Shown: piece by piece, positions 56,012-64,000 of the stretch
Position numbering within the stretch: the first letter of the stretch is position 1
Layout of the letters: each line of letters starts with the position of its first letter
Assembly (NCBI GenBank): GCA_900548365.1
Contig: URKM01000005.1
Coordinates: 1-64,000 of the forward strand
Direction of reading: 5' to 3'
Length of the DNA stretch: 64,000 bases
Origin: an uncultured Collinsella sp.
GTDB lineage: Bacteria; Actinomycetota; Coriobacteriia; Coriobacteriales; Coriobacteriaceae
The notes under the pieces: generated by a model
The model's database searches: none
Seen by the model: the letters and a program-made list of their open reading frames with translations, nothing else
Told to the model about the DNA's origin: nothing
Translations under genes and position numbers: made by a program

Positions 56012-56040
56012 TCGTACAAGTGTTCTAGCTATTTCACAAG
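56012..56040 (-). promoter_or_regulatory. uvrB promoter with overlapping LexA-like box
   Basis: Minus strand: TTGTGA (56035-56040), 17 bases, TACGAT (56012-56017). A LexA-like site CGTACAAGTGTTCT (56014-56027, two mismatches to consensus) covers the spacer and the -10, so LexA would block the polymerase. Confidence 0.6.
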
Positions 56041-56106
56041 ACGGGACGCTCCGCGGACTCGCCGAGCCGCGGTGAGCGCGGACGGAGCAGCGGCGCGATA
56101 AATGCT

Positions 56107-56694
56107 CTAGAGAAACGCCTCGGGATAGATCTGGCGGTAGCGATCGTGCGCGTTGTTCACGCGGATGAGATAGGCCTGCGTCTCGGGGAAGGTGATCGCG
56201 TTATGCAGCACCGTGTCCTCCTGCGCCCAATCATCCACGTTGCCCATGCCCGCGTTGTAGGCCGCGATGGCCCGGTCCGTCGCCCCGTTGAAGTAGCGTA
56301 TGAGATAGGACAGGTAGGCGCATCCGAACTCGATGTTCGTCGCCGGGTCCTCCAGGTTCTCAGCAGAATACGCGTCACCGTCCACGATGCCCTTGATGAC
56401 CATATCCTGGGCGGTCTCGGGCATCAACTGCATCAGGCCGCGCGCGCCCTGGCTCGAACGCGCCTCCGGGTCCCACCCCGATTCGGTCTCGATCACGGCG
56501 GCGACCAGATACGGATCGACGCCGTGCGCGGCGGCCGAGGACGTGATCTCGTCCTCGTAGTGCAGGGGGTAGATGGTTGAGAACAGCAGCGCCGGCGCGT
56601 AGGAATACACCGAGGCGACGACGCCCATCAGCGCGATCGCGAGCAAGGGCACCACCCGGTACCACGCGAGAAAGCGCACGCGCGCCCTAGACAT
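56107..56694 (-). CDS. Membrane-anchored lytic transglycosylase (Slt/GH23)
   Basis: 195 aa from ATG 56694 (GGAG six bases before), overlapping the coaE stop by 8 bases. It has an N-terminal helix (residues about 13-32) and a GH23 domain with catalytic Glu in VIETESGWDPEARSSQGARGLMQLMP, ...NIEFGCAYL, and AAYNAGMGNV. It cleaves glycan strands on the outer side of the membrane. Last gene of MFS-coaE-slt. Confidence 0.9.
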   Translation of the reverse strand: MSRARVRFLAWYRVVPLLAIALMGVVASVYSYAPALLFSTIYPLHYEDEITSSAAAHGVDPYLVAAVIETESGWDPEARSSQGARGLMQLMPETAQDMVIKGIVDGDAYSAENLEDPATNIEFGCAYLSYLIRYFNGATDRAIAAYNAGMGNVDDWAQEDTVLHNAITFPETQAYLIRVNNAHDRYRQIYPEAFL

Positions 56695-57304
56695 GGGCGA
56701 CTCCCAGCTCCTCCAGCAGGGCATCGAGCGAGTCGAAGAGAGAGTCGTCGGCCGCGCTGTTGTCGATCGAGCGAGTCGCGAGAGCGAGCAGGCGCTCGTC
56801 CGACGGCTGGCATTCGGCACGACGGTCGAAATCATCCGCATCCATGCCGCGCTCGATAGCGCGCACACGCCGGGCCTCGAGCGGAGCCGTTATGGCGATG
56901 ACCTCGTCTGCCAGCGCGAAAGCGTCCTCGAACCCCTCGGGTGCCGAGACCTCGACGACGGCGAACGGATGCTCGGGAACCATGACCGAGCAGCAGTTGG
57001 CGGGCAGCAGGCGCAGACCCAGCTGCTCGAGCACCACCGGATGGACGATGGCGTTCAGGCGCGCGGTGTCCTCGGGCGTGGCAAACGCGCGGTCGGCGAG
57101 GACGGCGCGGTCGATGCCGCCGTTGGCGTTCACGACATCCCATCCGAACTCGGCGGCGATCTCGTCGACCACGGCAGAGCCCGGCTGGTAGAGGTCCTTG
57201 GCGAGCTCATCGAGATCGATGCGCAGCGCACCGCGGCGCTCGAGGTAGCGAGCGGCCGTCGACTTGCCCGAGGCGATGTTTCCTATGAGAAAGAGCGTAA
57301 TCAT
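56687..57304 (-). CDS. coaE: Dephospho-CoA kinase
   Basis: 205 aa with P-loop FLIGNIASGKST, DLDELAKDLY and VVEVSAP replacing the usual VPLLFE stretch, and LEARRVRAIERG in the lid region. It performs the last step of CoA synthesis. It is 11 bases after the MFS gene and overlaps the transglycosylase gene. Confidence 0.9.
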   Translation of the reverse strand: MITLFLIGNIASGKSTAARYLERRGALRIDLDELAKDLYQPGSAVVDEIAAEFGWDVVNANGGIDRAVLADRAFATPEDTARLNAIVHPVVLEQLGLRLLPANCCSVMVPEHPFAVVEVSAPEGFEDAFALADEVIAITAPLEARRVRAIERGMDADDFDRRAECQPSDERLLALATRSIDNSAADDSLFDSLDALLEELGVAHV

Positions 57305-57315
57305 AGCTCCCTATC

Positions 57316-58539
57316 TTACGCATCGGACGACTTGCGGGCGCTTGAAGCGCGCGTCTCCGTTCGAACTCCACGGGCACGGGCGGGGCGCACGACGCCGAGC
57401 AGGCAGACCATGAGCGCAGCCAGCGCGAGGACGCCCCCGACGCATCCGATCGACCCGATGGCGCCATGGGAGACCACGACCCCTCCCAGCGCGCTGCCGA
57501 TGCCGATACCCAGGTTGAAGATGCCCGAGTAGATCGACATCGCGACGGCGGAGTCGTCCTTATCGCACCAGCGGATGATCTCCGATTGGTACGCGATGCT
57601 GAACGCCGTTCCGAACAGCCCCCACACGGCGCAGGCGAGCGCGAGCGCCCCGAAAGAACCGGCCATCGGACGCAAGACCAGCAGCGGAAGCGCGACGCCG
57701 GCGCAGGAAGCGAGCATGAAGAACGTCCTCCGGCGATCGTAGTACCTGGTGAGCAGCGCGCTCCCCGCAAGTCCCGCCGCCCCGAAGACGGTGAGCAGCC
57801 CGGTGATGACATCGGGCGATAGCCCCGCCATCTGCTGCATGAACGGCTCGATGTAGCTGTAGCCGGTATAGTATCCCGACGCGAACAGGATGGTCATGGC
57901 GTAGATGCCCATGAGCACCGGGTTCTTCAAGAGGAGGGGCAGGCGGCGCAGCGTAAAGGGCTCGCCCGCGGGCATCTTGGGAAAGCAGGCGGCCAGGTAC
58001 GCGGCGATGGCGAACGATACGACGCCGACCAGGCCAAACGTCATCCTCCAGCCCAGCACGAGCCCGATCGCCCTGCCCAAGGGCAACCCCAAGATCATGG
58101 CGACGGACGTACCTGTCGCGACCATGCTCACGGCAAGCGAGCCGTGCTGCGGAGCAACAAGGCGGGACGCCGCGACCGAGGCGATCGACCAGAAGACGGC
58201 GTGCGCGGCGGCGACGACCAGGCGCGCCAGGATGAGGATCGGATAGGTCGGGGCGACAGCCGACAGGAACTGGCCGAGCGAGAACACCGCGACCACCGCG
58301 ACGAGCAGCCGTTTGAACTCGACGCGGGACGCCGCCATCATGAGGGGAAGCGACAGCACCATCACCGCCCAGGCGTACACGCTGATCATGATGCCCGCCT
58401 GAGCCTCGCTCAACCCGAAGCTCGCGGCGATATCGGTCAGCAACCCGATCGGCATGAACTCGGACGTGTTGAATACGAAAGCAGAGCAGGTCATGCCGGC
58501 AAGCGGCAGCCACTGCTTCATCGTGATGGCGCTCTTCAT
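57316..58539 (-). CDS. MFS exporter (AraJ/SotB-like)
   Basis: 407 aa with 12 predicted helices. It starts at ATG 58539 (GGGGG six bases before). It has FNTSEFMPIGLLTDIAASFGLSEAQAG and MVLSLPLMMAASRVEFKRLL, typical of the sugar-efflux or drug-efflux DHA1 group, and a basic C-terminal tail. Substrate unknown. It opens the MFS-coaE-slt run and is divergent from the TerB operon. Confidence 0.85.
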   Translation of the reverse strand: MKSAITMKQWLPLAGMTCSAFVFNTSEFMPIGLLTDIAASFGLSEAQAGIMISVYAWAVMVLSLPLMMAASRVEFKRLLVAVVAVFSLGQFLSAVAPTYPILILARLVVAAAHAVFWSIASVAASRLVAPQHGSLAVSMVATGTSVAMILGLPLGRAIGLVLGWRMTFGLVGVVSFAIAAYLAACFPKMPAGEPFTLRRLPLLLKNPVLMGIYAMTILFASGYYTGYSYIEPFMQQMAGLSPDVITGLLTVFGAAGLAGSALLTRYYDRRRTFFMLASCAGVALPLLVLRPMAGSFGALALACAVWGLFGTAFSIAYQSEIIRWCDKDDSAVAMSIYSGIFNLGIGIGSALGGVVVSHGAIGSIGCVGGVLALAALMVCLLGVVRPARARGVRTETRASSARKSSDA

Positions 58540-58710
58540 ACGCATCCCCCAAAACGATCGACGTCGGTCGAACCGAGCAAGCCGGCACGGCCTGGAAACG
58601 AAACCCGGGCGTCGAAGCGCACCCGCATGCGACCGATCCCGCTCAATCGCACGGGTCCGCATGATATACCCCCTCCATACGAGCGACGTAAAGGTTACAG
58701 AGTATTAATG

Positions 58711-58739
58711 CGAACACATGTTTGTGTCTGTGCTACACT
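58711..58739 (+). promoter_or_regulatory. LexA (SOS) box and extended -10 promoter of the TerB operon
   Basis: CGAACACATGTTTG (58711-58724) matches the Gram-positive LexA consensus CGAACRNRYGTTYG at all 14 positions. TGcTACACT (58731-58739) is an extended -10, and the box covers the -35 region. The gene starts at 58788. Confidence 0.75.
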
Positions 58740-58787
58740 GGAGAATCACGGAAGACGGCTCGGATTCGGTTGGGAGGGGATGGCGCC

Positions 58788-60620
58788 ATGGATGAGCGAA
58801 TCGACCGCAAGGGCTCGCGGGCGCGCGACATCATCGACAAGATCGTCGCCGACGAGCGCTTTCGCGCCAGCACCCACTTCTCATCGACCGTCTATCGCGA
58901 CGAGCCGATCATAACCACCGGGCGCCAGATGGCGGGATACCTTCCCCGGGAATACTCCGCCATGAAGTCGATCTCGCGCTGGGACGAGCAACCGGGCGGC
59001 GACCGCGGCAGATGGCTCAGCGAGGCGGAGCTCTTCTACCGGCAGGGCCTCGCGCTCGCATCCGTCGAGGACGATTGCCCGTATCGAGGGGTCTACAAGG
59101 CTTCCTATCCAACATACAGCTCGATGAGCGACCGGCAGCTCCGCGGCTACGTCACGTGGCGCACCGCTGTCCGCCGCGGCGAGATAGCCCGCACGTCCCC
59201 CGCATTCGCCCTCGTGTACCTGCAGGAGCTCATCTGCGGCATCGGGGTCGGGAGTCCTCGCGAAGGGCTCGACGCGCTGCTATCGTTCGCCGAGGCGTAC
59301 CGGGGCATATCCCCCGAGGTCGACCGGCGAGCCCCCGTTTGGATCCAGGATTACGCGGTCTATCACGGGTTGGCGCCCGCCATGCTGCCCGCGACCGCGC
59401 AAGCGGTCCGAGACGAGCTCATCCTCCAGCTTCGCGGAGCATTGGAGCAGGGCAGGAAGGAGACGGGACTTTCGGCGGACCGCCAGCCCAGGAGGCGCCG
59501 TGGCGTCCTCGAGGGGCTCGAGGACGCCACCTCGTCATCCCTCTTCACGGCCGGCCGCGCCCTCGCCGACGCGGCAGAGCGGCGCCCCGCACCGGGGCCC
59601 GATCGGGCGGACCCGCGCGCCGCCGACCTCGCACACGTCGTCGGCGCGGTCCTCCTTCGCCTGGACGACCATCATCGGCGCACCAGGAAGACGACGCTCG
59701 ACGCCGCGCTGTTCGGCGAGGAGCTCGAGCTCCCCTACACCATGTTCGCGTCCGCCGTGTTCTTCGATCCGCACGTCCACGCGGATTGCGAGGTGCGGCT
59801 CAGCCCCATCCACCGCTACCGCTGCCGAAAGGGCCTGTGGACCTGCTCCCGCATACACGGCGAGGCAGCCGGGGCGATACGGCTGAACGAGATCCTGGAA
59901 GCCGTGGAGCGCACCGCGCGCGATTCATGGAACGCTCCCCAGAAGGATCGGAGCGACGCGCCGGCGACCGGGCCGGAGGTCAGGGGCGCCATACCGAAAT
60001 ACCTGGTGAAGATCATCCAGAGCGAGGTCGACGCGCGCGGCGCCTGGCGGGCGGCCAACAAGCCCGTCGTCTTCACCATCGACCCCTCGAAGCTCGCCGG
60101 CATCCGCCAGACCGCAGCGCAGACGAGAGAAGCGCTCCTCATCGAAGAGGAGCGCTCAGACGACACCGAGGGCTCCGCCTTGATCGAGAGCGCGGCCCGC
60201 GCATATGACGAGAATGGCCCGGCCTTCGAGATACCCGAGATGGCGACGCGGGCATCGCGGGCCCCGGCTCCGCAACCCGCGCCGTCCCCGCAGGCGACGC
60301 CGGAGTCTGCCTCCCCGCCGGCACGGCCCCCTCGAACGACGCCGGATTCGGATGCGCAGCCGGCACCCGGACTTCGCGCCGCCCCGGAAGGCGGAGCGGA
60401 TGGCGGCCCGCTCGACCCGGCGCAGCTCGCCTATCTCGCAGCCCTTCTCGACGGCGGCGCGCCGCCCGCTACCGCCATCTCGGAAGACCTGCTCGTCGAC
60501 GCCGTCAACGAGGCGCTCTTCGACCTGATCGGAGACACCGTCATCGAGTTCGGGGCAGACGGCGCCCGCATCATCGAAGATTACCGTACCGACCTTGAAG
60601 GGATCGTTCACCATGGTTAG
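58788..60620 (+). CDS. TerB-N/TerB-C domain protein of a predicted DNA-processing module
   Basis: 610 aa from ATG 58788 (GGAGGGG upstream). The TerB-N domain spans about residues 70-250 (SEAELFYRQGLALA, PTYSSMSDRQLRGYVTWR, FALVYLQELICGIG). A charged, Pro/Ala-rich middle is followed by the TerB-C domain (about 400-610) that ends LLVDAVNEALFDLIGDTVIEF...IIEDYR, its hallmark. TerB-N/TerB-C proteins were noted in comparative genomics next to P-loop ATPases and helicases in stress or DNA-processing systems. The next gene is such an ATPase, overlapping by 8 bases. No catalytic site is evident; it is likely a scaffold or sensor. Confidence 0.85.
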   Translation: MDERIDRKGSRARDIIDKIVADERFRASTHFSSTVYRDEPIITTGRQMAGYLPREYSAMKSISRWDEQPGGDRGRWLSEAELFYRQGLALASVEDDCPYRGVYKASYPTYSSMSDRQLRGYVTWRTAVRRGEIARTSPAFALVYLQELICGIGVGSPREGLDALLSFAEAYRGISPEVDRRAPVWIQDYAVYHGLAPAMLPATAQAVRDELILQLRGALEQGRKETGLSADRQPRRRRGVLEGLEDATSSSLFTAGRALADAAERRPAPGPDRADPRAADLAHVVGAVLLRLDDHHRRTRKTTLDAALFGEELELPYTMFASAVFFDPHVHADCEVRLSPIHRYRCRKGLWTCSRIHGEAAGAIRLNEILEAVERTARDSWNAPQKDRSDAPATGPEVRGAIPKYLVKIIQSEVDARGAWRAANKPVVFTIDPSKLAGIRQTAAQTREALLIEEERSDDTEGSALIESAARAYDENGPAFEIPEMATRASRAPAPQPAPSPQATPESASPPARPPRTTPDSDAQPAPGLRAAPEGGADGGPLDPAQLAYLAALLDGGAPPATAISEDLLVDAVNEALFDLIGDTVIEFGADGARIIEDYRTDLEGIVHHG

Positions 60621-61974
60621 CATGCCGAGCTCGCGACCAATCGATATCGACGGCGCGCCGCGCGTTCCCAAGCGCATCGCCGCCGTCATCCTCAACTCGC
60701 TGAAAGGCGGCGTCGTGCCGCGAATCGGCCTGCCGTACATCACCGTCGGCCGCGAGACCGAGATTCGCGCCCTGCTCACGGACCTCGACCTCATCGAACA
60801 CGGCGGCGCGTCCTTCCGCTTCCTCGTGGGACGCTACGGAGCGGGCAAGAGCTTCCTGCTCCAAACGATCCGCACGCACGCCATGGGCGAGAACTTCGTG
60901 GTAGCAGATGCCGATCTCTCCCCCGAGCGTCGCCTGCAGGGCGGGCAGGGACAGGGCCTCGCCACCTATCGCGAGCTCATCCGCAACCTCTCGACCAAGA
61001 CGCGGCCGGAAGGCGGGGCCCTCACGCTGGTCCTCGATCGCTGGGTGGCATCGATGCGCGAGCCCGCGGCGGACGCTCCCTCCTCCCCCATCGACCCGGC
61101 GGACGGCGGCGAGCAGCGCGCCCGCGCGTTCTGCCGCCCCTTGGAAGACATGGTGCACGGATTCGATTTCACCCAGATGCTGATCAGGTACTTCCAGGCC
61201 ACCTGCGAGGGGGACGAGCTCACGAGAAGCGCCGTCACGCGCTGGCTCCGCGGTGAGTTCAGGACCAAGACCGAGGCGCGCGCGGAGCTCAAGACGAGCA
61301 CGATCATCGGCGACGACGATTGGTACGACTACATCAAACTGCTCGCGGCGTTCCTGCAGGGCGCGGGCTACAAGGGACTGCTCGTGCTCATCGACGAGCT
61401 CGTCAACCTCTACAAGATCCCCAACGCCATCACCCGCCAGTACAACTACGAGAAGATCCTGCAGATGTACAACGACACCCTGCAGGGAAAGGCGACGCAC
61501 CTGGGCATCATCCTCGGCGGAACGCCGACCTCGGTCGAAGACCGGCGACGCGGCGTCTTCAGCTACGAGGCGCTTCGCAGCCGGCTCACGCAGGGGCGCT
61601 ACGCGCGCGACGACATGCGCGATATGCTCGCCCCCATCATCCGCCTTCACCCCCTCAGCTACGAGGAGCTCCTGATCCTCATCGAGAAGCTCGCGCAGAT
61701 CCACGCAGGGTACTTCGGATACGCGCCCGCGATCACGGAGCAAGACCTCGTCGACTTCCTCACCGCTGAATTCAGCCGCGTCGGGGCGGAATCCCACCTC
61801 ACCCCGCGCGAGGTCATCCGCGATTTCATCGAGCTGCTCGATATCGCCTTCCAGAATCCCGGCACCGCGATCGGCGACCTACTCGGCGATCGCGGTGAAG
61901 TGAGGCCGGCGACGACCCCGCAGCCGCATGACCCGACGCGCGACGAGGCCGACTTCGCCGAGTTCACGATCTAG
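60613..61974 (+). CDS. BrxD-like (DUF2791) P-loop ATPase
   Basis: 453 aa from ATG 60613, overlapping the TerB gene end. An N-terminal GGVVPRIGLPYITVGRETEI leads to Walker A FLVGRYGAGKSF (about 80), a charged insert (130-200), Walker B LLVLIDELVNLYK (about 260), sensor GIILGGTPTSVEDRRRGVFSYEALRSRL and a C-terminal winged part. The pattern is that of the BREX ATPase BrxD (DUF2791). It would act with TerB and with the helicase encoded beyond the hydrogenase. No BREX methylase or PglX/PglZ is in the window. Confidence 0.85.
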   Translation: MVSMPSSRPIDIDGAPRVPKRIAAVILNSLKGGVVPRIGLPYITVGRETEIRALLTDLDLIEHGGASFRFLVGRYGAGKSFLLQTIRTHAMGENFVVADADLSPERRLQGGQGQGLATYRELIRNLSTKTRPEGGALTLVLDRWVASMREPAADAPSSPIDPADGGEQRARAFCRPLEDMVHGFDFTQMLIRYFQATCEGDELTRSAVTRWLRGEFRTKTEARAELKTSTIIGDDDWYDYIKLLAAFLQGAGYKGLLVLIDELVNLYKIPNAITRQYNYEKILQMYNDTLQGKATHLGIILGGTPTSVEDRRRGVFSYEALRSRLTQGRYARDDMRDMLAPIIRLHPLSYEELLILIEKLAQIHAGYFGYAPAITEQDLVDFLTAEFSRVGAESHLTPREVIRDFIELLDIAFQNPGTAIGDLLGDRGEVRPATTPQPHDPTRDEADFAEFTI

Positions 61975-61987
61975 GCGGCCGGCTATG

Positions 61988-62032
61988 AAAAAAACGGGCG
62001 GATCCCCGGAGGCCCTCCGCGAGATCCGCCCG
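61988..62032 (-). terminator. Terminator of the [FeFe] hydrogenase gene
   Basis: Minus strand CGGGCGGATC ... GATCCGCCCG stem followed by seven T residues, 24 bases past the stop. Read on the plus strand the stem may also end the TerB-BrxD transcript. Confidence 0.85.
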
Positions 62033-62055
62033 CTCGTGCAGCGCGCACGGCGTCG

Positions 62056-63666
62056 CTATTCGTCAGCGCCCTGTGGACGAAGCGCCTCGGCGGACTCCGC
62101 AACCACGTCGGCGTCGGAACGGCAGCCGTCGGCGTCGCGCTCGAGTTCGTGAATGAGCTCGCAGTACGCGTTCTCGGGCGCAATCTTGATGGGAGCCTTC
62201 TTCGCGTACAGCTTGACGGCGCCCGCCGACTTCGTGATGGGCTGCAGCGTACCCGCTCCGGCGACGCAGCCGCCCGGGCACGCCATCCCCTCGAGCAGGT
62301 AGCCGTCGAACTTGCCCTTCACGGCGGCCTTCATCATCTTGCGGCACTCATCGAGACCCTCGGCGTTCGTGACGTGGACCTCCATATCGGGGTGCTCGCG
62401 ATGGATGGCGTTCACCACCGCGTTCGCGACGCCGCCTGCGACCGCGAAGGCGCGGCCGTCGGCGCTGGCGACGTCGAAATCGCTCGAACCCTCGCCCGCG
62501 AGCTTCGTGTAGTCGATGCCCTTCGCCTCCATCATGCCCGCCATCTCTTCAAACGTGAGCACGAAGTCGACCTCGCTCTTCACGCTCTTGCGCTGCGCCT
62601 CGAGCTTCTTGGCCGAGCAGGGGCCCACGAACACGATCTTCGCCGCGGGATGCTGCTTGCGGATGAGGCGCGCGGTGAGCGTCATGGGCGTGAGCGCCAT
62701 GGATACGCAGTTCGCATGCTCGGGGAACTCCATCTTCGCCATGACCGACCAGGCCGGGCAGCACGAGGTTCCCATGAACGGGATCTTCTCGGGCACCTCC
62801 TCGAGGAAGTCCTCCGCTTCCTGGACCGCGCACAGGTCGGCGCCGAGCGCGACTTCCTCCATGCCGGTGAAACCGAGCTCCTTGAACGCCTCGCGGAGCT
62901 TGTCGACGTTGCCGCGGCCGCCGAACTGGCCCACGAACGCCGGGGCAACCTCGGCGATGACCTCGTCACCGGCCTGGATGGCCTGGATGACCTGGAAGAT
63001 CTGGCTCTTATCGGCGATGGCTCCGAAGGGGCAGTTGACGAGGCACTGGCCGCATGAGACGCAGCGGCTGTAGTCGATGCGGGCGCGGCCCTGCTCGTCG
63101 GAGCTGATCGCGTTCATGCCGCACGCCGCTGCGCACGGGCGCTCTCGATGCTGGATGGCGCCGTAGGGGCACACGCTCGCGCAGCGGCCGCACTTGATGC
63201 ATTTATCCTGGTCGATATAGGCCTTCTTGTCCTTGAAGGTGATCGCCCCCTTGGGGCAGATCTCGCGGCACGGATGCGCCAGGCATCCCTGGCACGCATC
63301 GCTCACGCGATAGGAATCCTCTTCGCACGCATTGCACGCGAACTTGATGACGTTGATGAGCGGCGGCTCGTAGTAGCGCTCGGGCTGAGCCGCCTCGGCG
63401 ACGCCCTCGGAGAGCTTCGCGGGCTTGTCCACGCCCTGCAAGGGCAGGCCCATGGCGAGGCGGATGCGCTCGCCGACGATGGCGCGTTCCAGAAACACGC
63501 TCTCGCGGTACGTCGCGACATCCCCCGGGATGATCTCGTATGGCAGTTCGTCCACCCAGGCGAAATCGCCCGACTGGCTCTCATATGCAAGGCGCGCGAC
63601 CTCGCGGAATACGGTACGGCGGATCTGGGCGAGGCTGGTGTAGACCCCGCGCATCGAGTTGCCCAT
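62056..63666 (-). CDS. Monomeric [FeFe] hydrogenase with ferredoxin-type clusters
   Basis: 536 aa from ATG 63666 (GAGGGG upstream). After an N-terminal helical region there are several 4Fe-4S motifs between residues about 110 and 220 (CLAHPCREICPKG, CIKCGRCASVCPYGAI, CVSCGQCLVNCPFGAI). The H-cluster domain has L1 TSCCPAW, L2 GPCSAKKLEA and L3 EGMACPGGCVAGAGTL, all cluster cysteines kept. The L2 form is PCSAKK instead of MPCxxKxxE, in my view closer to group B than to group A enzymes. It would make or oxidise H2 using ferredoxin. No maturase genes (hydE/F/G) are in the window. Confidence 0.9.
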   Translation of the reverse strand: MGNSMRGVYTSLAQIRRTVFREVARLAYESQSGDFAWVDELPYEIIPGDVATYRESVFLERAIVGERIRLAMGLPLQGVDKPAKLSEGVAEAAQPERYYEPPLINVIKFACNACEEDSYRVSDACQGCLAHPCREICPKGAITFKDKKAYIDQDKCIKCGRCASVCPYGAIQHRERPCAAACGMNAISSDEQGRARIDYSRCVSCGQCLVNCPFGAIADKSQIFQVIQAIQAGDEVIAEVAPAFVGQFGGRGNVDKLREAFKELGFTGMEEVALGADLCAVQEAEDFLEEVPEKIPFMGTSCCPAWSVMAKMEFPEHANCVSMALTPMTLTARLIRKQHPAAKIVFVGPCSAKKLEAQRKSVKSEVDFVLTFEEMAGMMEAKGIDYTKLAGEGSSDFDVASADGRAFAVAGGVANAVVNAIHREHPDMEVHVTNAEGLDECRKMMKAAVKGKFDGYLLEGMACPGGCVAGAGTLQPITKSAGAVKLYAKKAPIKIAPENAYCELIHELERDADGCRSDADVVAESAEALRPQGADE

Positions 63667-63791
63667 GGCTGCTTCCCCTCTGATGAGCATGAGACGGATG
63701 GCTTTATTCTATATGTTACGCGTCAGCGCTCCGCTTCTTTTTCCGAACGCAACCAACGAATACTTGGCCTATCAGCCGAATGCTTCTATGC

Positions 63792-63811
63792 TAGAATAGA
63801 ACGCGTGTTCG
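63792..63811 (+). promoter_or_regulatory. LexA (SOS) box and extended -10 promoter of the helicase gene
   Basis: AGAACGCGTGTTCG (63798-63811) has one mismatch to CGAACRNRYGTTYG. An extended -10, TGcTAGAAT (63789-63797), abuts it. The layout (box plus TGc-type -10) resembles that of the TerB operon. Confidence 0.65.
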
Positions 63812-63831
63812 CTTTGAGAGAGGAGGGGCCT

Positions 63832-64000
63832 GTGGCGACGTTCGACCGCTATGCGCCGTTCATCCAGGATTTCATCTACGGCAGCAGCTGGGAGAGCCTG
63901 CGGTCGATCCAGGTCGCCGCGGCCGAGGCGATCTTCGACACGGACGAGAACGTGCTGCTCACCGCCAGCACCGCCTCGGGAAAGACCGAAGCCGCCTTCT
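63832..64000 (+). CDS. DEAD/DEAH-type helicase, N-terminal part (continues past the window)
   Basis: 56 codons from GTG 63832 (AGGAGGGG just upstream). The reading includes FIQDFIYGSSWESLRSIQVAAAEAIFD, a Q-motif-like start, and TASTASGKTEAAF, a Walker A of superfamily 2 helicases related to Lhr/BrxHI. The frame is open to the window end. As the likely third member of the TerB-BrxD-like module it would be the motor. The family call rests on a short piece. Confidence 0.72.
   Translation, partial: MATFDRYAPFIQDFIYGSSWESLRSIQVAAAEAIFDTDENVLLTASTASGKTEAAF

Overview
The window looks like chromosome from a high-GC gut actinobacterium of class Coriobacteriia, most likely Collinsella or a close relative. 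This is inferred from codon use, the gap-pgk-tpi-secG and rapZ-yvcK-whiA blocks, LexA boxes of the CGAACnnnnGTTYG type, an LPXTG-anchored C69 dipeptidase and a stand-alone [FeFe] hydrogenase. No rRNA or other direct taxonomic marker is present.

Layout. 0-6.4 kb: a sortase-anchored C69 dipeptidase, two identical tRNA-Gly(GCC) units, a partner-switching signalling pair (a STAS + HATPase fusion and a PAS-GAF-SpoIIE phosphatase) and tRNA-Leu(GAG). 6.7-8.2 kb: an IS1111-type (IS110 family) element with 17-bp inverted repeats, an amber stop near the end of its transposase and a long 3' noncoding part that may encode a bridge/seek RNA. 8.3-14.3 kb: an oppABCDF oligopeptide importer. 14.8-20 kb: gap-pgk-tpiA-gpmI-secG (lower glycolysis plus the SecG translocase subunit). 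20.2-23.1 kb: rapZ-yvcK-whiA. 23.1-34.2 kb: an accessory block holding a decayed IS3 element, a low-GC three-gene cassette (DUF2089-like regulator, small membrane protein, secreted protein) and a sialic-acid operon (Sat/SiaEFGI-type ABC importer with a fused permease-ATPase, then nanA-, nanK- and nanE-type enzymes). In many Gram-positives uvrC, rapZ, yvcK and whiA are adjacent, so this block probably splits an ancestral cluster. 34.2-43.5 kb: uvrC at the end of a run of envelope genes (murJ, a DegT-like PLP protein, a Fem-type peptidyltransferase, a D-Asp-ligase-like ATP-grasp enzyme), preceded by ybaK and an NlpC/P60 hydrolase. 43.9-52 kb: a BaiA-like short-chain dehydrogenase, uvrA, an Mrp/NBP35 ATPase with a cysteine-rich tail and two flavoprotein genes. 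52-58.5 kb: a histidine phosphatase, a membrane protein, uvrB, a lytic transglycosylase, coaE and an MFS exporter. 58.7-64 kb: a TerB-N/TerB-C protein and a BrxD-like (DUF2791) ATPase in one operon, a [FeFe] hydrogenase on the opposite strand, and the first 56 codons of a DEAD/DEAH-type helicase.

The most interesting signal is at the right edge. The TerB/BrxD-like operon has a LexA box that fits the Gram-positive consensus at all 14 positions, and the helicase gene has a 13/14 match overlapping its predicted promoter. uvrA and uvrB carry weaker LexA-like sites. The TerB + BrxD-like ATPase + helicase trio therefore looks like an SOS-controlled DNA-processing or anti-phage module, physically divided by a metabolic gene.
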